Notes: generated by a model from the letters alone, not told the origin. A DNA stretch of 34,706 nt from Nonomuraea spiralis (GCF_014648435.1 NZ_BMRC01000055.1:1-34706); one strand, 5' to 3'. Shown: positions 7,273 through 15,658, numbered from the stretch's first letter. Numbers and translations: made by a program.

Positions 7273-7311
7273 ACCAGGGATGTTCCTCACGCGGCTGCCG
7301 TACCCAGCCGG

Positions 7312-7611
7312 TCAGGGACGCATGCCGAGCCGTCTCGCCGCACGGTCACGCTGACGGGTGGAGCGTAACCTTCGCAACCGTTTGACCAGCATCGGGTCGT
7401 GCTCCAGCGCCTCCGGCCTGTCGATCAACTCGCCGAGCAACTGGTAGTAGCGGGTGGCCGAGAACCCGAAGGTCTCCTTGATGGCCTGCTCCTTGGCGCC
7501 CGCGTGACGCCACCACTGGCGTTCGAAGGCGAGGAGCTCCTGATCGCGATCGGTGAGGGGTTGGTGGGACGGTTCCTGGGCAGCATCGTCACCGCTGAGC
7601 GGTGTTCCCAT
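7312..7611 (-). CDS. DUF3263 protein
   Basis: A 99-residue actinobacterial protein of the DUF3263 family, recognised by LTDRDQELLAFERQWWRHAG and the following KEQAIKETFGFSATRYYQLLGELID, which looks like a helix-turn-helix. The C-terminus is very basic (KRLRRLRSTRQRDRAARRL), which suggests nucleic acid binding. Two ATG codons stand in tandem at 7614 and 7611; GAGGAGG is 5 bases before the second, so I chose 7611. It is 39 bases upstream of otsB and probably heads that operon. Function is unknown. Confidence 0.82.
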   Translation of the reverse strand: MGTPLSGDDAAQEPSHQPLTDRDQELLAFERQWWRHAGAKEQAIKETFGFSATRYYQLLGELIDRPEALEHDPMLVKRLRRLRSTRQRDRAARRLGMRP

Positions 7612-7692
7612 CATGTCCTCCTCGGGAAGGGGCGTACGACTCGCATCGCACGCGGCGCGGCCCGTGGCCAATCGTAATGTGCGGAGTGCGGC

Positions 7693-7721
7693 TGTTCACG
7701 GCGGATTGCCGGACGTACAGT
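7693..7721 (+). promoter_or_regulatory. Predicted leaderless promoter of the SAM hydrolase gene
   Basis: TGTTCA, 17 bases, TACAGT (7716-7721). The GTG start codon is 8 bases after the -10, and no Shine-Dalgarno sequence precedes it, so the transcript probably begins at the start codon. Confidence 0.5.
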
Positions 7722-7729
7722 CACCAAAT

Positions 7730-8536
7730 GTGACCCCAGTCATCACGCTCCTCACCGACTACGGGCTCGAAGACGGCTATGTGGCCGCCTGCCATGGGGT
7801 GATCGCCGGGATCGCGCCGCACGCGCGGGTGATCGACGTGTGTCACCTGGTGCCGTCCGGCGACGTACGGCGTGGCGCGGCGATCCTCGCCCAGACCATC
7901 CCGTACCTCCCCGAGGGCGTCCACATCGGCGCGGTCGATCCCGGCACGGGCGGCGCGCGGCGCTCGGTGGCGGTCGAGGCGGGCGGCCGGGTGTTCATCG
8001 GCCCCGACAACGGCCTGCTGTCCTGGGCGGTACGCGCCAGCGGCGGCGCGCGGGCCGCGTACGCGCTCAGCAACGAGGAGCACTTCCTGCGGCCGGTGTC
8101 GCCGACCTTCCCCGGCCGGGACGTGTTCTCGCCGGTCGCCGGGCGGCTGGCCGGCGGGCTGGACCCGACCGAGCTGGGGCCCCGGGTGCCGGTCGAGCGG
8201 CTGGTCTCGCTGCCCGAGCCGACCTCGCTGCTTCGGGACGGCTCGGTCGAGGGCGAGGTCGTCTCGGTCGACCGCTACGGCAACACGCAGTTGTCGATCG
8301 CGGCGGGCGACCTGCACGCGCTGGGCGTCCAGGTGGGCGACACGCTGGGGGTGTGGCTCGGGCGGCGGCAGCTCGCGATGCCCTACCGGGCGACGTTCGC
8401 GGCGGTGCCGCCGGGCGAGCTGGTGGCGTTCGCGGACGCGGCGGGGCTGATCGCCATCGCGATCAACTCAGGGGACGCGGCGCAACGGCTGGGGCTCCCA
8501 CCTGGGGCGCATGTCCGACTTTCCCCAACACCTTAG
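7730..8536 (+). CDS. SAM hydroxide adenosyltransferase (DUF62, fluorinase-like)
   Basis: A 268-residue member of the DUF62/SAM hydrolase family, which splits S-adenosylmethionine with water into adenosine and methionine and is related to fluorinases and chlorinases. Landmarks are ITLLTDYGLEDGYV at the N-terminus, VDPGTGGARRSVAVEAGG, FIGPDNGLLSW, FPGRDVFSP and SVDRYGNTQLSI. The start must be GTG 7730, because the family begins at this point; no ribosome site is seen, but a TACAGT -10 lies 8 bases upstream. Neighbours on both sides are unrelated. It may drain excess SAM, but this is inference. Confidence 0.88.
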   Translation: MTPVITLLTDYGLEDGYVAACHGVIAGIAPHARVIDVCHLVPSGDVRRGAAILAQTIPYLPEGVHIGAVDPGTGGARRSVAVEAGGRVFIGPDNGLLSWAVRASGGARAAYALSNEEHFLRPVSPTFPGRDVFSPVAGRLAGGLDPTELGPRVPVERLVSLPEPTSLLRDGSVEGEVVSVDRYGNTQLSIAAGDLHALGVQVGDTLGVWLGRRQLAMPYRATFAAVPPGELVAFADAAGLIAIAINSGDAAQRLGLPPGAHVRLSPTP

Positions 8537-8706
8537 GGCGAATACCCGCATAACAGTAATTACTCCGCGTATCGGTCTGTTTACCGAAGCGTCGGAATAG
8601 GCCGGTGGCCGCGTGCCAGAATGCACGGCAGATCGGGCGTCCCTCCCCTCCCGTTCGAGGATGACGTGTACCAACTGTCCGCCGTGCCGCTCCCGCCAAT
8701 GTCCGC

Positions 8707-8727
8707 GTTCCGGCCGCCCGCCGGAAC
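8707..8727. terminator. Hairpin between SAM hydrolase and mycosin-like genes
   Basis: GTTCCGGC / GCCGGAAC, a perfect 8-bp stem with a 5-base loop and no T-run. It is 170 bases after the SAM hydrolase stop and 28 bases before the protease start, so it could be a weak terminator or a leader hairpin. A small palindrome AGTAATTACT lies at 8555-8564. Confidence 0.35.
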
Positions 8728-8754
8728 GCCCGTGCCGCGCCGGACGCCGGCCCG

Positions 8755-9927
8755 ATGAGGGTGCTCGCGCCTATGCTGCCGGTTCTGGTGCTGGTCGCCG
8801 GGGTCGCGGGCGCGTCCCCTGGCGCGTCGGACGACGTGTGCTCGGCCGCGCGGGCCGGGCAGTGGCAGCTCGCCGCGCTGCGCCTGCCCGAGGCGTGGCG
8901 GGAGAGCAGGGGCGCGGGCGTCGTGGTGGCCGTGCTGGACACCGGCGTGAACGGCCGCCACCCCGACCTGCGGGGCGCCGTGACCGAGGGCCCCGACCTG
9001 ACCGGGGCGTCCCCGCGGCTCTCGGGGCGCCACGGCACCGCCATGGCCGGCCTGATCGCCGGCCGCGGGCACGGCGAGCGGCACGCCGAGGGCGTGATGG
9101 GCGTGGCCCCCGCGGCCAGGGTGTTGTCGATCAGGGTCACGCTGGAGAACGCCGACCCGCTGCGCGCCGAGCGGCGTTCCGTCCGCCGCGACGCCCTGGC
9201 CGCCGGCATCAGGTACGCGGCCGACCACGGCGCGGACGTGATCAGCATGTCGCTCGGCGGCGGCAGCGGCTCATGGGAGGGCTCGGCGGCCGAGGAGCGG
9301 GCCGTGCGGTACGCGATCGGCCGCGGCGCGGTCCTGGTGGCCTCGGCGGGCAACGACGGCGACACGGCCAACAGGAAGAACTTCCCGGCCGCGTACCCGG
9401 GCGTGATCGCCGTGGGCGCGGTGGACCGGCGGCTCAGGGTGGCGCCGTTCTCCAACCGCCAGGACTACCTGTCGGTGGTCGCGCCGGGCACGGACGTCGT
9501 CACGGCCGACGGCGGCGACGCGTACGCGGTGGGCGACGGCACCAGCTCGGCGGCGGCGCTGGTCGCGGGCGTGGCGGCCCTGGTGCGGTCGGCCCATCCG
9601 GGGTTGTCGCCGTACCACGTGCGGCTGGCGATCGAGCGGGGCGCCAGGAAGCGGCCCGCGCGCGGCCACAGCCCGGCCTACGGGCACGGGGTGGCCGACG
9701 CCCTCCTCGCCCTGTGGGAGGCCGGGAGGCTGGCGCACGGGACCGTCCCGCCGCATGCCCGGCCCGGCCCGTTCGCCGGCAGCCCGGGTCCGGCCGCCGG
9801 GCGGGGGCCGGCCGTCCCGCCGCCCGCCTCCAGGACGCCGATCGTGGCGGGGATGCTGGTGCTGGCGGCGGCCATGTCGGTCCGGGTGGTCTCGACGCGG
9901 CGGCGGCGCGGGAGGGATTCAGCCTAG
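8755..9927 (+). CDS. Mycosin-like subtilisin protease (S8 family), membrane anchored
   Basis: A 390-residue secreted serine protease. A signal peptide (VLVLVAGVAGASPGA) is followed by the S8 domain with Asp62 (AVLDTG), His93 (GRHGTAMAG), oxyanion Asn200 (ASAGND) and Ser264 (GDGTSSAA). A proline-rich linker and a single C-terminal helix (IVAGMLVLAAAMSV) ending in RRRRGR anchor it outside the membrane, the architecture of MycP proteases of type VII secretion. No ESX genes are near, so it is an orphan copy. ATG 8755 has no clear ribosome site; ATG 8773 follows GAGGG by 11 bases and also keeps a signal peptide. Confidence 0.88.
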   Translation: MRVLAPMLPVLVLVAGVAGASPGASDDVCSAARAGQWQLAALRLPEAWRESRGAGVVVAVLDTGVNGRHPDLRGAVTEGPDLTGASPRLSGRHGTAMAGLIAGRGHGERHAEGVMGVAPAARVLSIRVTLENADPLRAERRSVRRDALAAGIRYAADHGADVISMSLGGGSGSWEGSAAEERAVRYAIGRGAVLVASAGNDGDTANRKNFPAAYPGVIAVGAVDRRLRVAPFSNRQDYLSVVAPGTDVVTADGGDAYAVGDGTSSAAALVAGVAALVRSAHPGLSPYHVRLAIERGARKRPARGHSPAYGHGVADALLALWEAGRLAHGTVPPHARPGPFAGSPGPAAGRGPAVPPPASRTPIVAGMLVLAAAMSVRVVSTRRRRGRDSA

Positions 9928-9945
9928 CAAGCGCTTGTGTAATAC
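9926..9945 (+). promoter_or_regulatory. TetR-type palindrome and -10 of the DUF35/Ltp operon
   Basis: AGCAAGCGCTTGTG (9926-9939) contains the perfect palindrome CAAGCGCTTG and fits 13 of 14 positions of the KstR2 operator consensus as I know it (AnCAAGnnCTTGnT). It abuts TAATAC (9940-9945), which lies 8 bases before the ATG at 9954. A repressor here would cover the spacer of the promoter. The site overlaps the protease stop codon. Confidence 0.6.
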
Positions 9946-9953
9946 TCCTGTCC

Positions 9954-10361
9954 ATGACCCTAGCGATCGACGGCTGGTTCGCCATCGACGACGACGGAAC
10001 CACCCACCTCATCGGCACCACCTGCCTGACCTGCGGGACCGTCGCCTTCCCGCCGCAGCGGGGGCTGTGCCGCAACCCGCGCTGCGAGGGCGAGGAGACG
10101 GCCGCGACCAGGTTGCCGAGGCGCGGGCGTGTCTGGTCCTACACCGACGCCTGCTACCCGCCGCCGGAGCCGTACGTGGCGGCGCGGCCGTACCGGCCGG
10201 TCACGCTGGCCGCGGTCGAGCTCGACGGCGCGGGGCTGGTGGTGCTCGGCCAGGTCAAGGACCTCACGGTCGACGACCTGGCGGTGGGCATGGAGCTGGA
10301 GCTGGTCAACGGGCCGCTGGCCGACGGCCCGCTGATGTGGATGTGGGGGCGGGCCTCGTGA
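9954..10361 (+). CDS. DUF35 zinc-ribbon/OB-fold protein
   Basis: A 135-residue protein with a rubredoxin-like zinc ribbon (C24, C27, C39, C44 in TCLTCG and LCRNPRC) followed by an OB-fold with RGRVWSYTDACYPP. DUF35 proteins are acyl-CoA-binding partners of thiolase-like enzymes. The next gene, overlapping by four bases (GTGA), is exactly such an enzyme, so the two almost certainly form a complex. ATG 9954 has no Shine-Dalgarno but a -10 eight bases upstream, suggesting a leaderless transcript. A TetR-type palindrome at the promoter suggests induction by an acyl-CoA. Confidence 0.88.
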   Translation: MTLAIDGWFAIDDDGTTHLIGTTCLTCGTVAFPPQRGLCRNPRCEGEETAATRLPRRGRVWSYTDACYPPPEPYVAARPYRPVTLAAVELDGAGLVVLGQVKDLTVDDLAVGMELELVNGPLADGPLMWMWGRAS

Positions 10362-11545
10362 GCGGCGTGGTGGTGCTCGGCGCGGGCATGCATCCGTGGG
10401 GCAAGTGGGGCCGTCCCTTCGTGGAGTACGGCGTCGCCGCGGCCCGCGCCGCCCTGCGCGACGCCGGCGTGTCCTGGCCCGACGTCCAGTACGTGGTGGG
10501 CGCCGACACGATCAGGAACGGCTACCCGGGCTTCGTCGCCGGCGCCACGTACGCCCAGGCCCTCGGCTGGACGGGCGCCAGGATCGCCTCCTGCTACGCC
10601 GCCTGCGCCTCCGGGGCCCAGGCCGTGGACATCGCGCGTACGAGGATCATGGCCGGGCTGTGCGACGTGGCGCTCGTCGTGGGCGCGGACTCCACCCCCA
10701 AGGGCTTCTTCAAGCCGGTCGGCGGCGACCGTCCCGACGACCCCGACTGGCTGCGCTTCCGCCTGCTCGGCGCGTCCAACCCCGCCTACTTCGGCCTCTA
10801 CGCCCGCCGCCGCATGGCCCTGTACGGCTCCACCCGCGAGGACTTCGCCGCCGTCAAGGTCAAGAACGCGCGCGCCGGCTCGCTCAACCCCATGGCCCGC
10901 TACCGCGCCCCGGTGACCGCCGACCAGGTGCTCGCCTCGCCCATGGTGGCCGACCCGCTGCGCCTGATGGACATCTGCGCCACCTCCGACGGGGGCGCCG
11001 CCGTCGTACTGGCCTCGGAGGCGTACGCGCGGCGCCTCGGCGCGACCGGCCTGGTACGCCTGGCCGCCGTCTCCACGGTGACGCCCACCTTCCCCAACGC
11101 GGTCCTGGAGCTGCCGAACTTCGCCACCGACTCCTGTGCCGCCGTTCCCGCGCCTGAAAGGCCCTTCAGAGCGGCGATCGCGCACTCGGCGTACGAGGAG
11201 GCCGGTACGGGCCCCGAGGACGTCTCCTTCGCCGAGGTGTACGACCTGTCCACCGCGCTGGAGCTGGACTGGGTGGAGGACGTAGGTCTGTGCCCGCCGG
11301 GCGAGGCGGACAAGCTGCTGCGGGCCGGCGAGACTGCGCTCGGCGGCCGGGTGCCCGTCAACCCGTCGGGCGGCCTGGCCTCCTTCGGCGAGGCGATCCC
11401 GGCCCAGGCGATCGCGCAGCTGTGCGAGCTGACGTACCAGCTGAGGGGCTCGGCGGGCGCGCGCCAGGTGCCCGGCGCGCGCGTCGGACTGGCCGTCAAC
11501 CAGGGGTTGTTCGGCCACGGCTCGGCGATCGTGGCCACGACATGA
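10358..11545 (+). CDS. Lipid-transfer protein/thiolase-like enzyme (SCP-x, Ltp2 type)
   Basis: A 395-residue thiolase-fold protein. The nucleophile motif is ACASGAQA (Cys83). The C-terminal block where a thiolase has GHPxGA reads NPSGGLASFGEAIPAQ, so the catalytic histidine is replaced, and the final block is NQGLFGHGSAI without the second cysteine. Normal Claisen thiolase chemistry is therefore unlikely. Ltp2-type proteins that pair with DUF35 partners act as retro-aldolases in steroid side-chain removal; that role, or a related acyl-CoA aldolase, is my inference. Start GTG 10358 overlaps the DUF35 stop, so translation is coupled. A strong terminator follows. Confidence 0.88.
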   Translation: MSGVVVLGAGMHPWGKWGRPFVEYGVAAARAALRDAGVSWPDVQYVVGADTIRNGYPGFVAGATYAQALGWTGARIASCYAACASGAQAVDIARTRIMAGLCDVALVVGADSTPKGFFKPVGGDRPDDPDWLRFRLLGASNPAYFGLYARRRMALYGSTREDFAAVKVKNARAGSLNPMARYRAPVTADQVLASPMVADPLRLMDICATSDGGAAVVLASEAYARRLGATGLVRLAAVSTVTPTFPNAVLELPNFATDSCAAVPAPERPFRAAIAHSAYEEAGTGPEDVSFAEVYDLSTALELDWVEDVGLCPPGEADKLLRAGETALGGRVPVNPSGGLASFGEAIPAQAIAQLCELTYQLRGSAGARQVPGARVGLAVNQGLFGHGSAIVATT

Positions 11546-11546
11546 C

Positions 11547-11579
11547 AAGGCCCTCCGGGAAACTCTCCCGGAGGGCCTT
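11547..11579. terminator. Bidirectional terminator between ltp-like gene and oppF
   Basis: A perfect 14-bp stem (AAGGCCCTCCGGGA / TCCCGGAGGGCCTT) with a 5-base loop. A-tract and T-tract flank the stem, so it can end the + strand thiolase transcript and the minus-strand opp operon, whose stop codons lie 2 and 17 bases away. Confidence 0.93.
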
Positions 11580-11595
11580 TCAGGTCCCTTTCGGG

Positions 11596-12612
11596 TCAGC
11601 CCGCGTGGACCACGTCGTGCGTCTCGGCGAAGTGGCAGGCACTCTCGTGCCCGGTCCCCGGCCGGATCTGCAACAACGGCTCCTCCTCCGCGCAGATCTC
11701 CTGCGCCTTCCAGCACCGGGTGCGGAAACGGCACCCGGACGGCGGGTTGGCGGGCGAGGGCGGGTCGCCCTGCAGGATGATCCGCTCGCGCTGCTCCCGG
11801 CCCTCGGGGTCGGGAACCGGCACCGCCGACAGCAGTGCCTGCGTGTACGGATGAGCGGGCTTGTCGTAGATCTCGACGTCCTTGCCGAGTTCCACGAACT
11901 TGCCCAGGTACATCACGCCCACCCGGTCCGAGATGTGCCGGACCACCGACAGGTCGTGGGCGATGAAGATGTAGGCCAGGTTGAACTCGTTCTGCAGCCG
12001 CTCCAGCAGGTTGATCACCTGGGCCTGGATCGACACGTCCAGCGCCGAGACGGGCTCGTCGCAGACGATGATCTCGGGCTGGAGCGCCAGGCCGCGGGCG
12101 ATGCCGATGCGCTGCCGCTGGCCGCCCGAGAACTGGTGCGGGTAGCGGTTGATGTGGTCGGGGTTGAGCCCGACGACCTCCAGCAGCTCCTGCACCTTCT
12201 GGCGGCGGTCGCCCTTGGGCGCCACCTCGGTGTGGATCTCGTACGGCTCGCCGATGATGTCGCCGACGGTCATCCGGGGGTTCAGCGAGGTGTACGGGTC
12301 CTGCATCACCATCTGGATGTTGCGGCGCATGCGCTTCAGCTCGCCGCCCCTGGCCCTGGCGATGTCCTTGCCGTTGATCTTCACCGAGCCCGAGGTCGGC
12401 CGCTCCAGCGCCATCAGCACCTTGGCCAGCGTGGACTTGCCGCAGCCCGACTCGCCCACGATGCCCAGCGTCTCGCCCCGGTTCAGGTCGAACGACACGC
12501 CGTCCACGGCCTTGATCGCGCCGATCTGCTTCTTGAGGACGATGCCCTGGGTCAGGGGGAAGTGCTTGACCAGGTCGCGAACCTCAAGGATGCGCTCACT
12601 GCCGTTCGCCAT
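11596..12612 (-). CDS. oppF: Oligopeptide ABC transporter ATP-binding protein OppF/DppF
   Basis: A 338-residue ATPase that powers peptide import. Walker A is GESGCGKST, the Q-loop is MVMQDPYTSLNPRM, the signature is FSGGQRQRIGIARGLA, Walker B is IIVCDEPVSALD and the H-loop is AHDLSVV. The C-terminal OppF/DppF extension HPYTQALLSAVP and the cysteine cluster GCRFRTRCWKAQEIC, which in related proteins holds an iron-sulfur cluster, are present. I chose ATG 12612, preceded by GGAGGGAGGT; the gene overlaps oppD by 17 bases. It is the last gene of the operon and ends just before the strong terminator. Confidence 0.95.
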   Translation of the reverse strand: MANGSERILEVRDLVKHFPLTQGIVLKKQIGAIKAVDGVSFDLNRGETLGIVGESGCGKSTLAKVLMALERPTSGSVKINGKDIARARGGELKRMRRNIQMVMQDPYTSLNPRMTVGDIIGEPYEIHTEVAPKGDRRQKVQELLEVVGLNPDHINRYPHQFSGGQRQRIGIARGLALQPEIIVCDEPVSALDVSIQAQVINLLERLQNEFNLAYIFIAHDLSVVRHISDRVGVMYLGKFVELGKDVEIYDKPAHPYTQALLSAVPVPDPEGREQRERIILQGDPPSPANPPSGCRFRTRCWKAQEICAEEEPLLQIRPGTGHESACHFAETHDVVHAG

Positions 12613-13639
12613 CGAGGACCTCCCTCCAGTAGTGGCAGGCGCTGCCACGCGTGCCGCTGATCTCGTAGAGCTGGGGGGCGGCGGTCACGCAGTTGTCCTG
12701 CCGGTACGGGCACCGGGGATTGAACGCGCACCCGCTCGGCAGGTCGAGCAGGTTGGGCGGCAGACCCTTGATCGCGTACAGGTCCTGGCCCTTGAGGTCC
12801 ACCCGGGGGATGGACTCCAGCAGGCCCTTCGTGTAAGGGTGCCCCGGCGACCGGTAGATGTCGTGCACCGGGGCGTTCTCCACGATCCGCCCGGCGTACA
12901 TGACCGAGATCTTGTCGGCCACGTCCGCCACGACGCCCAGGTCGTGGGTGATCAGGATCATGCCCATCTGGCTCTCGCGCTGCAACTCGGCCAGCAGTTC
13001 CATGATCTGCGCCTGGACCGTCACGTCCAGGGCGGTGGTCGGCTCGTCGGCGATCAGCACCTCGGGGTCGAGCGCGATCGACATCGCGATCATGATGCGC
13101 TGCCGCATGCCGCCCGAGAACTGGTGCGGATAGTCGTTGACGCGCTGCCGGGCGGCCGGGATGCGGACCTTGTCCATGAGCTCGATGGCCTTGTTCATGC
13201 CGTCGCGCTTGGACATGCCGCGGTGGACCCGGAACATCTCGCTGATCTGCCAGCCCACGGTGAACACCGGGTTGAGCGCCGAGAGGGCGTCCTGGAAGAC
13301 CATCGCGATGCGCTGGCCGCGCACCTGGGTGCGGGCGTCGTCCGAGAGCTTGAGCAGGTCGGTGCCCTTGAAGCGGATCTCGCCCTTCGGGATGACGGCC
13401 GGCGGCATGTCCAGGATGCCCATGATCGCCTGAGCGGTCACGGACTTGCCCGAACCCGACTCGCCGAGCACCGCCAGCGTCTCACCGGGGTTGACCGTGT
13501 AGCTCACGCCGTTCACCGCGCGCACGGCGCCCTGACGCGTACGGAACTCCACGTGCAGGTCGTCCACCGCGAGCAGCGGCTCGTTGCCCAGCCCTCCCTC
13601 GGCGGGCAACACGTCTGTCGACGTCTTCTTCACTTTCAT
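12596..13639 (-). CDS. oppD: Oligopeptide ABC transporter ATP-binding protein OppD/DppD
   Basis: A 347-residue partner ATPase. Walker A is GESGSGKSVT, the Q-loop is MVFQDALSALNP, the signature is FSGGMRQRIMIAM, Walker B is VLIADEPTTALD and the H-loop is THDLGVV. The family C-terminus HPYTKGLLESIP and a cysteine set GCAFNPRCPYRQDNC are intact. ATG 13639 follows AAGGGGGG closely. The gap to oppC is 8 bases and the 3' end overlaps oppF, as expected for a tight operon. Confidence 0.95.
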   Translation of the reverse strand: MKVKKTSTDVLPAEGGLGNEPLLAVDDLHVEFRTRQGAVRAVNGVSYTVNPGETLAVLGESGSGKSVTAQAIMGILDMPPAVIPKGEIRFKGTDLLKLSDDARTQVRGQRIAMVFQDALSALNPVFTVGWQISEMFRVHRGMSKRDGMNKAIELMDKVRIPAARQRVNDYPHQFSGGMRQRIMIAMSIALDPEVLIADEPTTALDVTVQAQIMELLAELQRESQMGMILITHDLGVVADVADKISVMYAGRIVENAPVHDIYRSPGHPYTKGLLESIPRVDLKGQDLYAIKGLPPNLLDLPSGCAFNPRCPYRQDNCVTAAPQLYEISGTRGSACHYWREVLDGERQ

Positions 13640-13647
13640 CCCCCCTT

Positions 13648-14628
13648 CTACCTGAGCTTCGGATCGAGAGCGTCGCGCACGGCGTCGCCCAGCATGATGA
13701 ACGCGAGCACCGTGACGCTCAGGAACAGGGCCGGGAAGAACAGCGGCAGCGACGCGTCGAGGAACCTGGGCCGGGCGTCGGCGATCATGAGACCCCACGA
13801 GATGTCCGGCGACTGCACGCCCACCCCGAGGAACGACAGCGCCGCCTCGGCCGCGATGAAACCGCCGAGGTTGATCGTGCTGACCACGATGACCGGCGCC
13901 AGCGAGTTCGGCAGCAGGTGCTTGAACATGATCCGCCACTGGCCCGCGCCCACCGCCCGCGCCGCGACCACGAAGTCCTGGCTCTTCGCGGTGATCACCG
14001 AGGCCCGCATGATGCGGAACACCATCGGCCAGCCGAGCACGGCCAGGGCCGCGATGACCAGCAGGATGCTGTTGATGCCGCTGTCACGGAAGGTCGCGGC
14101 GATCAGCAGGGCGCCCAGGATCGGCGGGATGGCGAAGAAGATCTCGGTGACCCGGGAGGAGACCGAGTCGATCACGCCGCTGCGGAAGCCGGCGAAGAGC
14201 CCGAGCAGGCCACCCACGATCATGGTGAGGATCGTGGTCGTCACGCCGATCACGATCGAGTTGCGCGCGCCGTAGATCGTCCTGGCGAACACGTCACAAC
14301 CCTGGCTGTCCTTGCCGAACGGGTGTCCCACGCTGGGGAGCTGCCGGGCGGTGGACAGGTCGCAGGTCTGGGCGTTGGTCGGGTCGATCGAGGTGAACAA
14401 CGACGGCCAGAACGCCATGACCAGCAGGATCGTGATCAGCACCGCGGAGATGATGAACATCGGCCGGCGCCGCAGGTCGTACCAGGCGTCGGTCCACAGG
14501 CTCGCCGGCTTGTCCTGCTTCTGCTTCCCGCGCTTGCCCTGCTTGCCGGGGGACGGCGCCGCCGGCACCTCCGTGACCAGCGACTTCGCTTCCGGCGGCA
14601 TGGGCCCGACGTTTGCTTCGTTACTCAT
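13648..14628 (-). CDS. oppC: Oligopeptide ABC transporter permease OppC
   Basis: A 326-residue inner-membrane permease. A 50-residue Lys/Pro-rich cytoplasmic N-terminus is followed by the first helix (FIISAVLITILLVMAFW), an external loop with two cysteines, and the five-helix BPD_transp_1 domain. The EAA loop that docks with the ATPases is DFVVAARAVGAGQWRIMFKHL. The start overlaps oppB by 8 bases with GAGGATC upstream. The long basic N-terminal tail (KQGKRGKQKQDK) is more than the family needs. Confidence 0.93.
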   Translation of the reverse strand: MSNEANVGPMPPEAKSLVTEVPAAPSPGKQGKRGKQKQDKPASLWTDAWYDLRRRPMFIISAVLITILLVMAFWPSLFTSIDPTNAQTCDLSTARQLPSVGHPFGKDSQGCDVFARTIYGARNSIVIGVTTTILTMIVGGLLGLFAGFRSGVIDSVSSRVTEIFFAIPPILGALLIAATFRDSGINSILLVIAALAVLGWPMVFRIMRASVITAKSQDFVVAARAVGAGQWRIMFKHLLPNSLAPVIVVSTINLGGFIAAEAALSFLGVGVQSPDISWGLMIADARPRFLDASLPLFFPALFLSVTVLAFIMLGDAVRDALDPKLR

Positions 14629-15565
14629 AGCGGATCCTCGGGTCGAGCACTGCGTACAACATGTCGACGACCAGGTTGGCCAGGATGTAGATCAGCACCA
14701 GCACGGTCACGATGCCCACGACGACCGGCTGTTCTCGCAGCAGGATCGAGTTGAACAGCTGGTTGCCGATGCCCGGCAGGTTGAAGATCGTCTCCGTGAT
14801 GACCGCGCCGCCCATCAGGTTCCCGAGGTCGGCGCCGAGGTAGGTGACCAGCGGGATCAGCGCGTTGCGGAGACCGTGCCTGCCGATGACGCGGCGTTTG
14901 GACAGGCCCTTGGCGGTCGCCGTACGGATGTAGTCGGCACGCAGTGTCTCCACCAGGCTCGTCCGCGTCAGCCTGGTGAGATAGGCGATCGACGTGCCGG
15001 CGAGCACGAAACCGGGCAGCAGATAGCTGCGGAACCCGGCCGAGATGCCCGCCACGGGGAAGATGTCGCTCCCCGTCCACAGTTTGAGCTTGACTCCGAG
15101 TACGAGTTGCAGCACGAAGCCCGTCACCAGAGTGGGGACGGAGATGAGCAGCAGCGTCGAGGCGAGGATGGCGGTGTCGGAGGCCCTGCCGCGGCGCAGC
15201 GCCGCCCACAGGCCGAGGCCGACGCCGACGATGGCCTCCATGACGAGGGCCGTCAGCGCGAGGTTCAGCGTGACCTGGAACTTGCCGGCCATGAGTTGCG
15301 AGACCGGGATCCTGGAGAAGGTGGTCCCGAAGTCCCCGTGGAGGAGCACGCCGCTGAGGTAGTACCAGTACTGCAGCAGCAGCGGATCATTCAGGTGGTA
15401 CTGGTCGCGCAGGACCTCGGCCACGGCCGGGTCCAGACGCTTCTCGCCCGCCAGTGCCTGGATGGGGTCGCCGGGCAGAGCGAAGACGACCGCGAAGATG
15501 AGTAGCGTGGCGCCGAGCAGGACGGGTATCGCCTGCAGCAGTCGCCTGATGACATAACGGCCCAT
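14621..15565 (-). CDS. oppB: Oligopeptide ABC transporter permease OppB
   Basis: A 314-residue permease with the classic OppB/DppB N-terminus RYVIRRLLQAIPVLLGATLL, the VFALPGDPIQAL segment, and the EAA loop DYIRTATAKGLSKRRVIGRH. The C-terminus VVDMLYAVLDPRIRYE is typical. ATG 15565 follows GGAGGG. It lies 130 bases after oppA; two hairpins fill that gap and probably make oppBCDF less abundant than oppA. Confidence 0.95.
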   Translation of the reverse strand: MGRYVIRRLLQAIPVLLGATLLIFAVVFALPGDPIQALAGEKRLDPAVAEVLRDQYHLNDPLLLQYWYYLSGVLLHGDFGTTFSRIPVSQLMAGKFQVTLNLALTALVMEAIVGVGLGLWAALRRGRASDTAILASTLLLISVPTLVTGFVLQLVLGVKLKLWTGSDIFPVAGISAGFRSYLLPGFVLAGTSIAYLTRLTRTSLVETLRADYIRTATAKGLSKRRVIGRHGLRNALIPLVTYLGADLGNLMGGAVITETIFNLPGIGNQLFNSILLREQPVVVGIVTVLVLIYILANLVVDMLYAVLDPRIRYE

Positions 15566-15586
15566 TCAAGCCCTCCGGTACATGCG

Positions 15587-15642
15587 TGGAGGCAGTCACC
15601 CTCGTAGCCGCGGTTTGCCCGGCCCCAAAGTGACTGCCTCCA
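15587..15642 (-). repeat. 13-bp perfect inverted repeat between oppA and oppB
   Basis: TGGAGGCAGTCAC (15587-15599) and GTGACTGCCTCCA (15630-15642) flank a 30-base loop that itself can fold (GCCG/CGGC). In RNA it would be a stable stem just upstream of the oppB ribosome site. It may be an attenuator or a site that stabilises the upstream oppA RNA. Confidence 0.8.
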
Positions 15643-15658
15643 AGCTCAGTCCTCCGAT

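Noticed and set aside
9755..10357. N-terminal extension of the thiolase-like gene to ATG 9755
   Set aside because: The extra 200 codons are shadows of the protease and DUF35 genes; GTG 10358 starts at the family N-terminus and overlaps the DUF35 stop in the usual GTGA form.
12149..14275. A 708-codon + strand frame opposite oppD/oppC/oppF
   Set aside because: Shadow of the opp operon; no recognisable domain and no ribosome site.
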